From Cichorium intybus (Eukaryota; Streptophyta; Magnoliopsida; Asterales; Asteraceae), in assembly GCA_023525715.1 (NCBI GenBank), contig CM042017.1, positions 83,420,357 to 83,484,356 of the forward strand: DNA of 64,000 nt, written 5' to 3'. Numbering within the stretch: the stretch's first letter is position 1; every line of letters starts with the position of its first letter. The notes beneath the pieces were generated by a model that was not told the origin of the DNA, did not search any database, and saw nothing but the letters and a program-made list of their open reading frames with translations. The translations under genes and the position numbers were made by a program. Of the stretch, positions 40,371-52,085 are shown piece by piece.

Positions 40371-40617
40371 GGATCGCGACCCGATCTCAACCAAGATCGG
40401 GTCCCGATCTACTGACGAATAAATGACTATTTGCTGACAAGAAGATCGCGAAAATAAAAGAAAATCGCGTCCCTACGAATATCGCAACCCGATCACCATA
40501 TGGATCGCGACCCGACCCACCAACTACAGCCCACTGAGTCGGGAAAGTGGCCAGCTGAGAAACGTACTTTGCTTTACATCGCGACCCGATCCCCAAATAG
40601 GATCGCGACGTGATCAT
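40371..40617. promoter_or_regulatory. GATCGCGACCCGATC repeat cluster upstream of the Athila TATA box
   Basis: At least five full or partial copies of an imperfect palindrome (GATCG CGACC CGATC), including GGATCGCGACCCGAC variants. They end about 15 bp before the TATA box. The same word recurs 9 kb downstream, before the envelope-position gene. Confidence 0.75.
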
Positions 40618-40630
40618 GCCTGGAAAGGAC

Positions 40631-40639
40631 TATAAATAA
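40631..40639 (+). promoter_or_regulatory. TATA box of the Athila LTR
   Basis: TATAAATAA, conserved at 53,908-53,916 in the 3' LTR. Confidence 0.75.
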
Positions 40640-41808
40640 AGGCCTTCTCTTGTTATTTGAGACACACCTACACTCCTATAACTCCAGACCTAGAGAAATT
40701 CACTCTCTATACTCCTCATCTCAACCTCTCATATCAAGGAAAGAAGCTTTGCTAGCGGATAGCCTCGAAGGATCAAGAAGCATCATAGCTTGGATATTCG
40801 GTTTGCTTACTTATGTTTAGCTTTCTTAATTATTCCATGTGTTGCATGTTCATGATTATGGAGTAATTTACTTGTGTTTTTACTTAGAATAGATGAAACT
40901 TATAATTTTGTTTTGATTGATATAAATTGGATATTGCATGTTTTATAATTTACTTTGCATGTTTATTTAACCAACTTATGTATATTGAGAATCTATCTTT
41001 GAAACTTATTACTGAGTTATTTTAGTTTAGATGACCATCCTTACTAAATTAACTTGTATCATAATATATATGAACTATATATATTTATGACTAGTGATTG
41101 ACCAAATCCTAGGTTAAGTTACAAAGAAGGAATCTTATATGCATATGTCCCATCTGTATAAGTTGACCAAACTATACAACTAATTTTGATTTTCATGACC
41201 ATTGATATCAAAAACAATAAATAAATCATGCAGAGTACGAATAAATCGAACGATTATTTGGAATAGTTAATTACAGGACCAATGGAATTAATACCCTTTT
41301 AATCATAAAATTGGATTGTTGGACCAAGACATCCGATTAATTTAGAACTCGGTATTTAACTTGTTAATATCCATTGCACATTATTATCAATCAGAATATT
41401 ATTATAAGAAGTAATCACCTCTGAGTAAAAGCATGTTTGTTCAAACTTTCTGTTCAGTTTAACTTCAACCTTGTTGTTATTTGTTATCACCACCTTTTCA
41501 CAATATCAATTACACAATTTCCCCCCTCTTATCTCTTTTATATTATTATAAATTATTAATTGATAAGTGATTTTCTTAAATTTAATCCATTTCCCTTGGG
41601 TTCGACCCGGATTTACCATTACTATATTATAACCGATTAGGTATACTTGCCTAGTTGCGTTGTTTTCATTCATGGTATTTCCCTGTTTATAAATTTAAAA
41701 CTTATGCGAAGCAATTAAAAAGATTATATTTGAATCCTCAGTATTCCAAAAACTTGTGGTATTATTTTGGGGATATAAATATGTATGTTTGAAAACACAT
41801 CAAGTTTT

Positions 41809-41826
41809 TGGCGCCGTTGCCGGGGA
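41809..41826 (+). other. Athila primer-binding site (Asp-tRNA)
   Basis: TGGCGCCGTTGCCGGGGA is complementary to the 3' end of plant tRNA-Asp(GUC) including CCA. It starts seven bases after the LTR. Confidence 0.92.
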
Positions 41827-41910
41827 ATACGATTTTAAGTGCAAGAAACCATTTATTAATATAATTTTATTATTATTCTAGATCTCACCCTGTTGTTCCT
41901 CAGATAGTGT

Positions 41911-43480
41911 ATGACCAGGAGTTCAAACTCTCATTTAACTCCACAGTTTCAAGAACCGGAACGAGAATTTCGCAGACGACTAAGACAAGCAAGATTAATG
42001 GCAGACATTGCAAATCTCTCCTTGGAAGAATATGCAAGTCGCACACAAGAAGAAACAGGCCAAGGACTAGTTCGTCCCACAATTCTAGATGGAACACATT
42101 TTGAAATAAAAGGCCAATTCCTTCATCTTCTAAGGGAAACTTTGTTCACAGGAAAAGATGTTGAAGATGCCAACCAACACGTGGAATCTGTCCTTGAAAT
42201 AGCCGATTACTTTCATATTCCTGGAGTCACTAAAGATGCTGTTATGTTAAGAGTATTTCCAATAACACTCCAAGGAGCAGCAAAAAGATGGTTAAAAGTT
42301 GAACCCCCAAGAACAATAAAAACTTGGGAAGAATTAAAAACAAAATTTATTAAACAGTTTAGCCCACCTTCTAAAATTGTCAAAATGAAAGAAAAAATCC
42401 AAAATTTTCAACAACTGGACGATGAAACACTTTATGATGCATGGGACCGTTATAAAGAAATGCTCCAAAATTGTCCACAACATGATCTTAATCCACATCA
42501 AGTTGTGCAAACTTTTTATAACGGAATTAATGTAACTACTCGTCAAATGGTTGATTCGCAGGGTCCAATTCTAAAGAAAACTCCAGCAGACAGATATGCA
42601 TTAATTGAAGAATTATCCCAACACTCGCATCAGTGGCACTCTTCAAGAGACTCATCCTTAAGAAAGAAGCCAACAGATGAACAAGCCGATGGATTAGCAG
42701 CCCTCAATGCCAAACTAGACGCTTTGGGATGAGACATGAACAAAGTAAACCAAACAATCCATGCCATTCAGGTCGGATGTGACAACTGCAGTGGACCACA
42801 TCTTGCAAAAGATTGTCCACTTGATGAAGATGGAAAGAGAAAAGAAAGTGTTTGTTATTCATCCGGAGATCGATTTGATGAAAGAAGGCCACGAAATAAT
42901 AACTGGAAGCCTTATGAAAAATACAAAAAGGATCAAGCAGAGAAGTATAAGCAAAGTGGGCAAGGATACTATCAAATAGAACCACCATTTGATCCACAAA
43001 GACAACCCGAGAAGAAACCAAGTTTTGAAGAAATGATGTCTAGATTTGCAGAAGCCTCAGACAAAAGACACAAATTAACCGAAGAATTAGTAAAGAAAAT
43101 GGGAGTAACTACAGAATCTGCACTCTGAAACCAACAAGCTTCAATTTTAAATATTGAAACCCAAGTTGGTCAAATTTCACGAGTTTTGCATGAAAGGTTC
43201 CCTGGATTGCAGAGCAACACAGAACAAAATCCTAACGCACATGTCAAGGCAATTTCAACCAGAAGCGGTAAGATTTTAGAACAATCAATTCCCATAAACA
43301 CTAACTCTTCTTCTAAAACGCAGGAATCTGAAAAACTACCAGAAAAAATGAGGAAGAAACAGAAGAAAGACCACCGCCAACACCCATCAAAAGTTATAAA
43401 CCACCACTTCCATACCCACAACGTCTTAAAAAAGAAAAACAAGAAGAAGAATACAGAAAATTTTTAGAACACATAAAATC
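41911..43480 (+). pseudogene. gag: Athila gag
   Basis: Starts MTRSSNSHLTPQFQEPEREF. Residues 60-230 form the Retrotrans_gag domain (PF03732: LRVFPITLQGAAKRWLK, FIKQFSPPSKI, DAWDRYKEMLQNCP). A zinc knuckle CDNCSGPHLAKDC (42,780-42,818) follows. QVGQISRVLHERFPG and AISTRSGK are typical Athila gag-to-protease linkers. Stops at 42,730-42,732 and 43,126-43,128 (both TGA) interrupt one otherwise continuous frame; a frameshift near 43,340 moves it to the next frame. Confidence 0.92.
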
Positions 43481-43481
43481 A

Positions 43482-44275
43482 TTGCATATTAATATACCTT
43501 TTGTTGAGGCCGTTGCACAAATGCCTAAATATGCAAAGTTTTTAAAAGATCTTCTTTCAAATCGAAAAAAACTTGAAGAAGCATCTAATGTGATTCTAAA
43601 TGAGCAATGCTCAGCAGCAATGTTGAACAAACTACCTAAAAAGATGACTGATCCAGGAAGTTTGACATTACCATGCCAATTTGGTCATTTATCTTTTAGT
43701 CATGCTTTAGCAGATTCAGGTGCAAGCATTAACCTCATGCCATATTCATTTTACTCTAAGCTGACTTGCCTAAACCCAAACCAACACGAATGGCGATCCA
43801 CCTGGCAAACAAATCAATAACATACCCAAGGGGAATAGTGGAGGATTTGTTGGTAAAGGTAGATAAATTTGTTTTTCCTGTAGATTTTGTTGTTCTAGAC
43901 ATGGAAGAAGATGAACAGGTTCCAATAATTCTGGGAAGACCATTCTTAAGCACAGCAAGAGCTTTAGTAGATATCCGTGAATCTAAGCTAACACTTAGAG
44001 TTGGAACTGATGCTATAACATTTGGAATTGATCAATCAATGAAACATTCCAAAACATGTGATGATGCGGTATATTTCATTGATACTTTTGACACTATTTT
44101 GGAGAATGAATTGCAGGAACTGGAGAAAAGAAATTTGGAAAGCATGATGCCAATGCAAGAAGAAGAATTTAATGCCAACGAAGAGATTGAGAAATTAGAA
44201 AAACTACTGGAAGAAAAAAAGTGCCTAGTGAAAGAAATTCATCTACAACCAATAAGAATCAAGATTCAGAGCTAA
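43482..44275 (+). pseudogene. Athila protease region
   Basis: After SLHINIPFVEAVAQMPKYAK comes the retropepsin core LADSGASINLMPYS with catalytic D-S-G. A frameshift near 43,766 follows, then the second half (DFVVLDMEEDEQVPIILGRP, FLSTARALVDI). The pattern ILGRPFL is typical of gypsy proteases. The rest (44,000-44,270) is an acidic, Glu-rich linker to reverse transcriptase. Confidence 0.92.
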
Positions 44276-45730
44276 AGACTCCTAATCTCAATACTCTACC
44301 TCCTCATCTTGAATATGCTTATTTAGATGAAAAAATGCAAATGCCCGTAATAATAAATGCTTCTTTGTCATTTGCAGAAAAAACGAAACTGGTGGCTGTA
44401 CTTAAGAAAAGAAAAAATGCAATAGCCTGGAAAATCTCTGATATAAAGGGAATAAGTCCTTCATATTGTTCCCATAAAATTTCAATGGAAGATGAAACAA
44501 AGCCAAAAATACAACCCCAGAGACGTTTAAATCCCAAAATGCAAGAAGTTGTAAGGAAAGAGGTGGTTAAATTGCTAGATTCAGGAATAATATACCCCAT
44601 TTCAGACAGTCCTTGGGTCAGCCCCATTCATGTAGTGCCGAAAAAAGGTGGATTAACCGTCTTAAAAAATGAAAAAGACGAATTAATCCCCACAAGAACA
44701 GTAACCGGTTGGAGAGTATGCATAGATTACCGAAAATTAAATGATGCTACTCGCAAAGACCACTTTCCATTACCGTTTATTGATCAAATGCTTGAAAGGC
44801 TCGCAAAGATGGTTTTTCATGGTATTTTCAGATCCCAATCGATCCGCTGGATCAAGAAAAAACCACCTTTACATGTCCCTATGGAACTTTTGCATACCGG
44901 AGAATGCCATTTGGACTTTGCAATACACCAGCAACATTTCAGAGATGCATGACTGCCATATTTCATGAAATGGTAGGGGATTTTATGGAGGTATTTATGG
45001 ATGATTTTTCTGTATTTGGAGATTCTTTTGATGAATGTTTAAACAGTGTTGATAAAATGCTAGAAAGATGCGAGAAAACTAACATGGTGTTAAATTGGGA
45101 GAAGTGTAATTTCATGGTTCAAGAAGGGATAGTTCTTGGGCACAAGGTGTCAAAGCAAGGAATAGAAGTGGACAAGGCTAAAGTGGAAACTATCTCAAAA
45201 TTACCACCCCTACAAACGTGAAGGGAGTAAGAAGTTTCCTAGGACATGCAGGATTTTACCGTCGATTTATAAAGGATTTTTCAAAAATAGCGAGACCTTT
45301 AACTCAATTACTGTTAAAAGAAGCAAAATTTGAATTTGGAGATTCTTTTGATGAATGTTTAAACAGTCTTGATAAAATGCTTGAAAGATGCGAGAAAACT
45401 AACTTGGTGTTAAATTGGGAGAAGTGTAATTTCATGGTTCAAGAAGGGATAGTTCTTGGGCACAAGGTGTCAAAGCAAGGAATAGAAGTGGACAAGGGTA
45501 AAGTGGAAACTATCTCAAAATTACCATCCCCTACAAACGTGAAGGGAGTAAGAAGTTTCCTAGGACATGCAGGATTTTACCGTCGATTTATAAAAGATTT
45601 TTCAAAACTAGCGAGACCTTTAACTCAATTACTGTTAAAAGAAGCAAAATTTGAATTTTCAACAGATTGTTTAAATTCTTTTAACACTTTAAAAGAAAAA
45701 TTGGTCTCTTTTCCTATTCTGATTGCACCA
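44276..45730 (+). pseudogene. Athila reverse transcriptase
   Basis: RVT_1 (PF00078) motifs in order: MQEVVRKEVVKLLDSGIIYP, WVSPIHVVPKKGG, WRVCIDYRKLNDATRKDHFP. A damaged, frameshifted stretch (44,800-44,900) follows where the first catalytic Asp should lie. Then come MPFGLCNTPATFQRCM, the catalytic box FMDDFSVFG and VLGHKVSKQGIEVDKAK, GVRSFLGHAGFYRRFIKDFS. The thumb part is present twice. At least three frame changes make it non-functional. Confidence 0.95.
45018..45658 (+). repeat. In-frame 107-codon tandem duplication in the Athila RT
   Basis: Copy 1 is 45,018-45,337 (320 bp) and copy 2 is 45,338-45,658 (321 bp); both start GGAGATTCTTTTGATGAATG. Copy 1 has lost one base (CCACCCCTAC against CCATCCCCTAC), causing the stop at 45,219-45,221. 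The junction shares the microhomology TTTGGA. Confidence 0.93.
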
Positions 45731-46140
45731 AACTGAAATTTACCTTTTGAATTGATGTGTGATGCAAGTGACTATGCAGTAGGAGCAGTTCTCGGACAAA
45801 GGCTGGAAAAACATTTTCAACCTATCTTTTATGCTAGTAAAACCCTTAATCCAGCACAAGAAAATTATACAACAACAGAAAAGGAATTACTAGCAGTGGT
45901 TTATGCATTTGATAAATTCAGGCCATACCTAATTTTGTCTAAAACAACTGTCTTTACAGATCATTCTGCTTTAAAATACTTGTTTTCAAAACAGGATGCA
46001 AAACCGAGACTTATACGTTGGATCCTCCTGTTACAAGAATTTGATCTAGAGATAAAAGACAAACCAGGAATGGAAAATGTAGCAGCAGACCACTTGTCCA
46101 GACTGGAAAACCCAAGGATGGAGCAGCTAAAGGAAACATA
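45731..46140 (+). pseudogene. Athila RNase H
   Basis: LMCDASDYAVGAVLGQR (first Asp), AQENYTTTEKELLAVVYAFD (Glu), KTTVFTDHSALKYLFSKQDA (Asp) and MENVAADHLSRLE form a canonical gypsy RNase H (RT_RNaseH, PF17917) that removes the RNA template. A TGA at 45,734-45,736 lies just before the domain, but the domain itself is open. Confidence 0.93.
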
Positions 46141-47590
46141 CATCAACGATAATTTTCCTGATGAATACTTACTGAATTTAGACACAGAACTTCCTTGGTA
46201 CGCTGGCATAGTTAATTATTTGGCTGCAGGAGTACTTCTTAAAGGAATGACACATCAACAAAAGAAGAAATTCTTTACAGATGTGAAACATTACTTCTGG
46301 GACGATCCATATCTGTTTCGAATAAGTGCGGACAATATAATAAGAAGATGTGTTTATGGAAAAGAAATTCAGAGTATTCTGGAACATTGTCATCAAGGAC
46401 CAGTTGGAGGACACCATAGCGCAAATTACACAGCAAGAAAGATATTTGAAGCCGGATTTTATTGGCCAACAGTTTTCAAGGACACCAAGAGGTATGTTAA
46501 AGAATGTGATTCATGCCAACGAGCAGGAAACATCTCATCCAGGAATGAAATGCCACATGTAAGTATACAGGTTTGTGAAATCTTTGATATTTGGGGAATC
46601 GACTTTATGGGACCATTCCCAAGTTCAAGTGGAAACAAATATATTTTAGTTACTGTTGACTATGTGTCAAAATGGGTTGAAGCTTAGGCTTTACCAACTA
46701 ATGACGCACGAGTCGTAGTAAAATATGGAGTTCAACACAGATTTGCAACCCCTTATCACCCACAAACCAGTGGGCAAACTGAGGTCACGAATAGAGCAAT
46801 AAAAAGAATTCTGGAAAAATATGGAGTTCAACACAGATTTCTTAAAAAATTGTTATCATGATTTGGTGTACCAAAAGCTCTAATTAGTGACCGGGGGACT
46901 CATTTTGCAAACGCACAACTTGAGAAAACTCTTAAAAAATATGGAGTTCAACACAGATTTGCAACCCCTTATCACCCACAAACCAGTGGGCAAACTGAGG
47001 TCACGAATAGAGCAATAAAAAGAATTCTGGAAAAATCAGTTGGTACAAATAAAAAAGAATGGTCTATTAAACTCGATGATGCTTTATGGGCTTTCAGAAC
47101 AGCATACAAAACACCTATTGGTACGACACCATATAGCTTAATATATGGTAAAGCATGTCATTTACCTGTGGAAATAGAACATAAAGGATACTGGGCATTA
47201 AAAAACTGTGATTTAGATGAAGCCAATATCCGTTCTAACCGTTTAATGTAGATAAACGAGTTAGAATAATTGAGGAACGAGCCATATGAGAATTCGTTAA
47301 TTTACAAAAATCGCACAAAGAAATGGCATGATGCAAGATTGCAAAGAAAGACAGAAATTGCACCAGGAGATCAGGTACTTTTATATAACTCAAGATTGAA
47401 ATTATTTCCAGGAAAACTCAAGTCAAGATGGTATGGGTCGTATAAAGTGAAAACCGTATTTTCATACGGTACTGTTGAACTGTTAGACAAGAACAACGTA
47501 AGCTTCAAGGTTAACGGACACCGGGTGAAGCACTACGAGCAAGGATTCCGTTACGAGGAAGGAGAGGATGTACCCCTCTCAAACATTTAA
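46141..47590 (+). pseudogene. Athila integrase
   Basis: The zinc domain (LEHCHQGPVGGHHSANYTAR, CDSCQRAG) is followed by the core with Asp in WGIDFMGPFPSS and Asp in ALISDRGTHFANAQ, and Glu in TSGQTEVTNRAIKRILEK. C-terminal motifs GDQVLLYNSRLKLFPGKLKS and GTVELLDKNN complete it. A TAG follows WVEA (46,685-46,687), a TGA interrupts FLKKLLS*FGV, and more stops lie near 47,250. A duplicated 216-bp stretch separates the first Asp from the rest. Confidence 0.95.
46721..47036 (+). repeat. In-frame 72-codon displaced duplication in the integrase
   Basis: AAATATGGAGTTCAACACAG occurs at 46,721, 46,817 and 46,937. The 96-bp block carrying the catalytic Glu region (QTSGQTEVTNRA) occurs both before and after the segment with the second Asp. 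The offset of 216 bp is a multiple of three. Joints share CTTAAAAAAT or CTGGAAAAAT, suggesting template switching. Confidence 0.88.
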
Positions 47591-47715
47591 AAATCTAAAA
47601 ACAGGGGTACGGGTCTTGCTTTCGACCCAGATAAGGAAAGCGATGCAAGGAGGAGACCATGATTTTTATTTGTTGGATTGTAACAATTTAAGACGATTTA
47701 ATTTTATGTTGTGTG

Positions 47716-47720
<5 letters not shown>
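47591..47720 (+). other. Start of the Athila pol-to-env spacer
   Basis: No ORF of note; the spacer continues at 49,800 beyond the Helitron. Confidence 0.6.

Positions 47721-47778
<58 letters not shown>
47721..47778. repeat. (TA)n array
   Basis: Abuts the CTAG end of the Helitron. Confidence 0.97.
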
Positions 47779-47779
<1 letters not shown>

Positions 47780-47848
47780 TAGTTGTAAAACCCGTGTATT
47801 ACACAGGATGATACAAAAAAATTATTAATTAAGAATATATAAACCTAT

Positions 47849-49242
47849 GCAGTTAACGCGGTCGAAAATCAAATAGCGGTCGCTCACCGCTATTTGAATT
47901 CGCGGTTCTCGCGGTGGTATAGCGGTGGTATAGCGTTTTTTTATATTTTATTGAATTTATATATTAGAGATTTAGAACATTAATGTACATCTAACTTTTT
48001 TATTGATTATTGTTATTTCACATATGCTTAAACACATTAATTTTTTATTGGTTTTCACCTAGTTAAAATATTAATTTTTTATTGGTTGTTGAAGACACCT
48101 CTATGCAAAATAGTCGAAAATGTCATCTTCTTTTAATTTGGTATCACATGCTTTTAAATTTATAGTCTTATATTTTATATCTTCCAGTTCTAAGACGTTC
48201 CAAAAGTATCCCAAAATACAAACAAGACTCACCGTACACAATAATACCTCACAATTACATTATGCAGACACAGTTTTCGGCTTTGCCCCAATCTTCCTCC
48301 AAGAAACACTTGGCATGATCTGTTTCGTGTCAACCCGGTCCTTAAATTGAACCGCAACATTCAACAGCGAGTCAAGAAGCGAGTCAGAAAGAAGATGCGG
48401 TTCGAGTCCCAACTCAATGAGTTTCGTATGCTTAGCATTATAATAATGTTCCTCTGCTTCAACTCTTGGATTCGTTACAGAAAATTGCTCTGTAAATTGA
48501 TTAAAAACCCTAAACTCACCGCGTTTTGATGGATTTGAAATTGCAAAGCCGCAAGTTGGTTCACTGAAGCAGAATCGAAGTCCTTTTGAAGACGAAATGC
48601 AATTTGTTAATCGGAGAATCGAACCTAAATGAAGCATAATCGAACCTGAATTGAAGACGAAATGAAGCAGAATCGAACCTGAATTGAAGACGAAATGCAA
48701 TTTGTTAATCAGAGAAGACGAAATGCAAATCCTTTTCCACTAACCTGCAATCAAACCTAAATGAAGCATAATCGAAGTCGGGATGGAAATGAAGCGATAA
48801 CCCACCAATCGAGAACAAGAATAATGAGAAGAAGAAATACTTAACAAAATATAGAAGACTGTCGGGTCACTTGCTATCCGCCTATCCCACATCGCCATAA
48901 ACATAGAAGTATTGAGTGAATCCCTTGTTATAAATACCCAGCGTGGGTAAGCATCTTTTACTCATTAAGCTGAATTACTTGGGTTTACTCCCGGTTGTTT
49001 CTAGCTTAGTAAAAAATTGATTTTTTATTGGTTGTGCCTATTAGGTGAAACCTAGTTAATTTTAATTTTTATCGCGTGCTAAATTCGCAATAGCGTTTGG
49101 CAAAATCGCGGAAAATAGCGTAAAATAGCGCCGCTAATAGCGGAACCGCTATTCTAAAACGCTAAGTGACTATTTATTGCGGGTGAGTGGCGCTATCCGC
49201 GATAGCAACGCTATAGCGTCGCTATTGCGCGCGATTAACTGC
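47849..49242. mobile_element. TIR element carrying an SQD1 fragment
   Basis: The ends are GCAGTTAACGCG and, reverse-complemented, GCAGTTAATCGCG. Both ends are dense in AATAGCG/TAGCGGT words and unusually CpG-rich (47,849-47,935; 49,070-49,242). Between them lie plain AT-rich sequence and the captured SQD1 piece with its neighbouring repeats of GAAGACGAAATG and GAAGCATAATCGAACCT (48,590-48,780). No transposase. No convincing target duplication was found, so the superfamily is open; the repeat-rich ends resemble those of the element at 28,064-28,522 in style. Confidence 0.6.
48260..48550 (-). pseudogene. SQD1: Captured C-terminal part of UDP-sulfoquinovose synthase
   Basis: The minus-strand frame encodes GEFRVFNQFTEQFSV, then TNPRVEAEEHYYNAKHTKL, then LLDSLLNVAVQFKDRVDTKQ and IMPSVSWRKIG, ending at a stop (48,260-48,262). 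This is the C-terminus of plant SQD1, the plastid enzyme that makes UDP-sulfoquinovose for sulfolipid. Plant SQD1 has about two dozen more residues between EQFSV and NPRVEAEE; they are missing here, a precise internal loss that keeps the frame. The N-terminal Rossmann fold and active site are absent. The fused upstream codons (to Met at 48,700) are repeat-derived, so any 146-residue product would be chimeric. Confidence 0.9.
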
Positions 49243-49674
49243 CCAGATATAAACATTAATAAATTTAAGAATTTTTTTCGTGTATCGGGACATCTTGCTT
49301 TTGATTTTTACTATTACCACTTTGTATTTTGATAAATATAATTGATTATGAGAATGTCATCGGTACTAAAACCAAATTCACTATTATGATTAGAATCGTT
49401 CTTCACAATATTATGATGTCAATTGTTTCTCTATTGTCTCCCAAATCATTCAACACATTAAAAAAATAATATGATATTAAAAAACAATTAATTTTGAAAT
49501 TAAATAATAACAATTAATTTTGAAATTGAATGATAATTAAACCGATCATTAAGAAGTTAGAAACGTTTCAAACCAATTATTTTTTTTAAGAAATTTAAAA
49601 TTATGAGAAAATGACATGTGGCAAAATGAATATGGTGATGACATGTGACTTTGAGTTACTTATTTATTAGGATA

Positions 49675-49804
<130 letters not shown>

Positions 49805-49856
49805 AATAAATGAAATCATCAAAATGCAAAGGAGGAAAGGATATGCCACTGTCAAA

Positions 49857-50633
49857 GATCGCGACCCGATCCATGAGAATATCGGGGCGCGATCTCAGCG
49901 TCCAGGAAAAGCCAAAGGCCCGTGTTTTTGACGATCGCGACTCGATCCCATATAGGATCGCGACCCGACATAGCGGCAGAGGTAAATAGAAGATCGGTTC
50001 ATTCCTTTTCACTTTTACCCCACATACACACTTCGCATCCCGATCTCCCACGGTAAATCGCGATCTCGAGTCTTCCGTTTTTCCAGAAATTAAAATTCGT
50101 CATTCCAGGTATGTAAATCCACGATCCCTCTTCGTTTTACATTGCAAATAAGGTAGATATGTGTGAATTGAAATAAAACTAGGTTTTTCTTTGGATTCTC
50201 GGATGTGGAATTGATTTGCCTATTAGTATGTTAGATCTATCCGAGGATTAAATTTCTAGTTAAAACCTACTAAAATAGATAAGATTTGGCTTGAAATAAG
50301 TGGAAAATCGCAAACCCTAGGTCGGACATTCAACGATCGCGACCCGATCTTTGAATAAGTTCTTAGATCGCGACACGATCCATGGTGTTCTTCAGACTTG
50401 TTTATCGATCGCGACCCTATCATTGATAATATCATATATCGCGACCCGATCGTTGAACATTCAAGGGTAAAAACTCAAACTAGATCCGGACACCCAAGGA
50501 CCCGGACCATTTAAACGATCGCGACCCGATCCAGATAAGGATCACGACCCGACAAGCGATCAGGACTGGACTATCCAACCCGACCCAATCTTATGATCGC
50601 GACCCGATCCAGATAAGGATTGCGACCCGACCT
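49857..50633. promoter_or_regulatory. GATCGCGACCCGATC repeat cluster before the Athila env-position gene
   Basis: A dozen or so full or partial copies of the word seen upstream of the Athila LTR TATA box, often in pairs (for example GATCGCGACCCGATCC then AGATAAGGATCACGACCCGA). Most lie inside the predicted leader intron 50,109-50,705. Their CpG density is far above that of the surrounding AT-rich DNA. Confidence 0.8.
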
Positions 50634-50705
50634 TCGACCAGGAGCAAAATTTTATTATTTTCAAGCTAATATGTTCTATTTTTTATTTCAATTTTTTTTC
50701 ACAGA
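50109..50705 (+). other. Predicted intron in the leader of the Athila env-position gene
   Basis: Donor TTCCAG/GTATGTAAAT at 50,108/50,109 and acceptor ATTTCAATTTTTTTTCACAG ending at 50,705, followed by ATAAATGG with the start codon at 50,710. Both sites are strong by plant consensus. This would allow a spliced sub-genomic mRNA for the downstream gene. Confidence 0.55.
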
Positions 50706-50709
50706 TAAA

Positions 50710-52085
50710 TGGCAGGGAGACGAGGACAGAATCAGCCACCTGAGGATTTACCAACGCATACGTGGCTACTATTTCCAGCCACGATCAACGAAGCAAGATG
50801 ACAGCGGTACTTTAGCAAGTTGACAAAGATTCATAAGAAAGAAATTGACGTGCCCCCATCATTGGACTGGGACTTTGCAGCAATAGTCAGGCTAGACACC
50901 CGTCTAGCAGCTTTCACTACAAAAATACACGCTGCTTCCGGTTTCCACTATCACGCTTGGGACAGGCTCTTCCATTTCCAGGAGCCTATTTTTCGAGAGA
51001 TTACTCTAGAGTTCCTATCCACCGTGCAGTTTGAGCAGCATAAAGAATTGACGGATAGGACTGCACTCTCCTTCAGGCTGGGAGGAGTTAGCCGAGAGTG
51101 TAGTGTAATAGAGCTAGGGATACGCCTAGGTCTATACACGAGGTAGGAGACTATCTCTGCTGGTTTCTCCACATTCTTTGAGGCTTGCCTCAAGTACCAG
51201 CCCGAAGAGTTCCATTTAGGAGATGTTTGGGATCTGCTAGCCGATGAGGTTTACGATTCACACACCACGGTGGAGAGCCGTATCCGCTCCCCTATCCACC
51301 GTCTGCTTCATAGACTCGTAGCCACTACGGTTAATCACCGTAGGGGCTGCGAGAAGGTACCAGTCGACAATGTATTCTACATGTGGTGCCTACTTTCAGA
51401 GGGTGTGTGCCTCAATGTCCCATACACACTTGCAGTCTTTCTTTCTAGAAAAGCGAAGGGGGCGAAGGGGAAAAGCCCCATTAGTGGAGGGCATTTTATT
51501 TCCCGACTGGCCAGGTCTTACGATGTGTTCTCATCACCTCACGCGCGGGGACTCACGAGGTCGGACCCACGATTCATGCAGAGGATCTACCTAGAGCTGA
51601 TGAGAGTGATCGGTCGAGACGATCACGATGCTTTGGTCATACTAGAGGTTGACCCTGTTGAGCAGGGTCACGACATGGAGGATCAGCCTAATGCTCAGCC
51701 AGAGCCGGAGCCACAGCAAGAGCCACAACACCAGCCAGCCCCCAGAGCTCATCGTCGTCGTCGACAGAGGTTTCCAGTTCAGCCTGATATCCCGGAGCAG
51801 GAGATTGACTTACGCTACTTATCCCAGCAGATGAGCAGCATGGATCTGAGGAGGGAGAGAGACTTGCAGAGGATAGAGCACGACATTTTGAGGAGACAGG
51901 TACATGACCAGTGGATGTCGCAAACCATGCAGGAGTTCTACCAGAGTCAGGGTTTCCAGCCCTCCATTCCTTACCCGACTTATGTTCCTCCTGTCCCCAC
52001 TTGGTTTGTACCACCTGACTATCTGCAGGATTTTGACGATGGCACTGGTGCTTTAGGTTCTGCATTTGATGATGTTGAGGATTGA
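50710..52085 (+). pseudogene. Athila ORF-1/env-position gene
   Basis: Starts MAGRRGQNQPPEDLPTHTW. Matches the layout of the ATHILA ORF-1 family (PF03078): SLDWDFAAIVRLDTRLAAFT, WDRLFHFQEPIFREITLEF, LSFRLGGVSRECSVIELG, DNVFYMWCLLSEGVCLNVPY, GHFISRLARSYDV. Then comes a Glu/Pro/Gln-rich stretch, a basic RAHRRRRQRF block and a coiled-coil-like DLRRERDLQRIEHDILRRQV. It ends with a Pro-rich tail and acidic terminus. There is one frameshift near 50,798 and one TAG at 51,144-51,146 (CAG expected). No membrane segment or signal peptide is evident, so a true envelope role is doubtful. Confidence 0.9.

Larger units (their letters stand above)
40115..41802 (+). repeat. Athila 5' LTR
   Basis: TGATATTGCCTCATTTATAC at the start, GAAAACACATCA at the end. 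The promoter region contains GATCGCGACCCGATC repeats (40,371-40,617) just before TATA box TATAAATAA (40,631-40,639). ATG-bearing ORFs here are not conserved genes. Confidence 0.95.
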
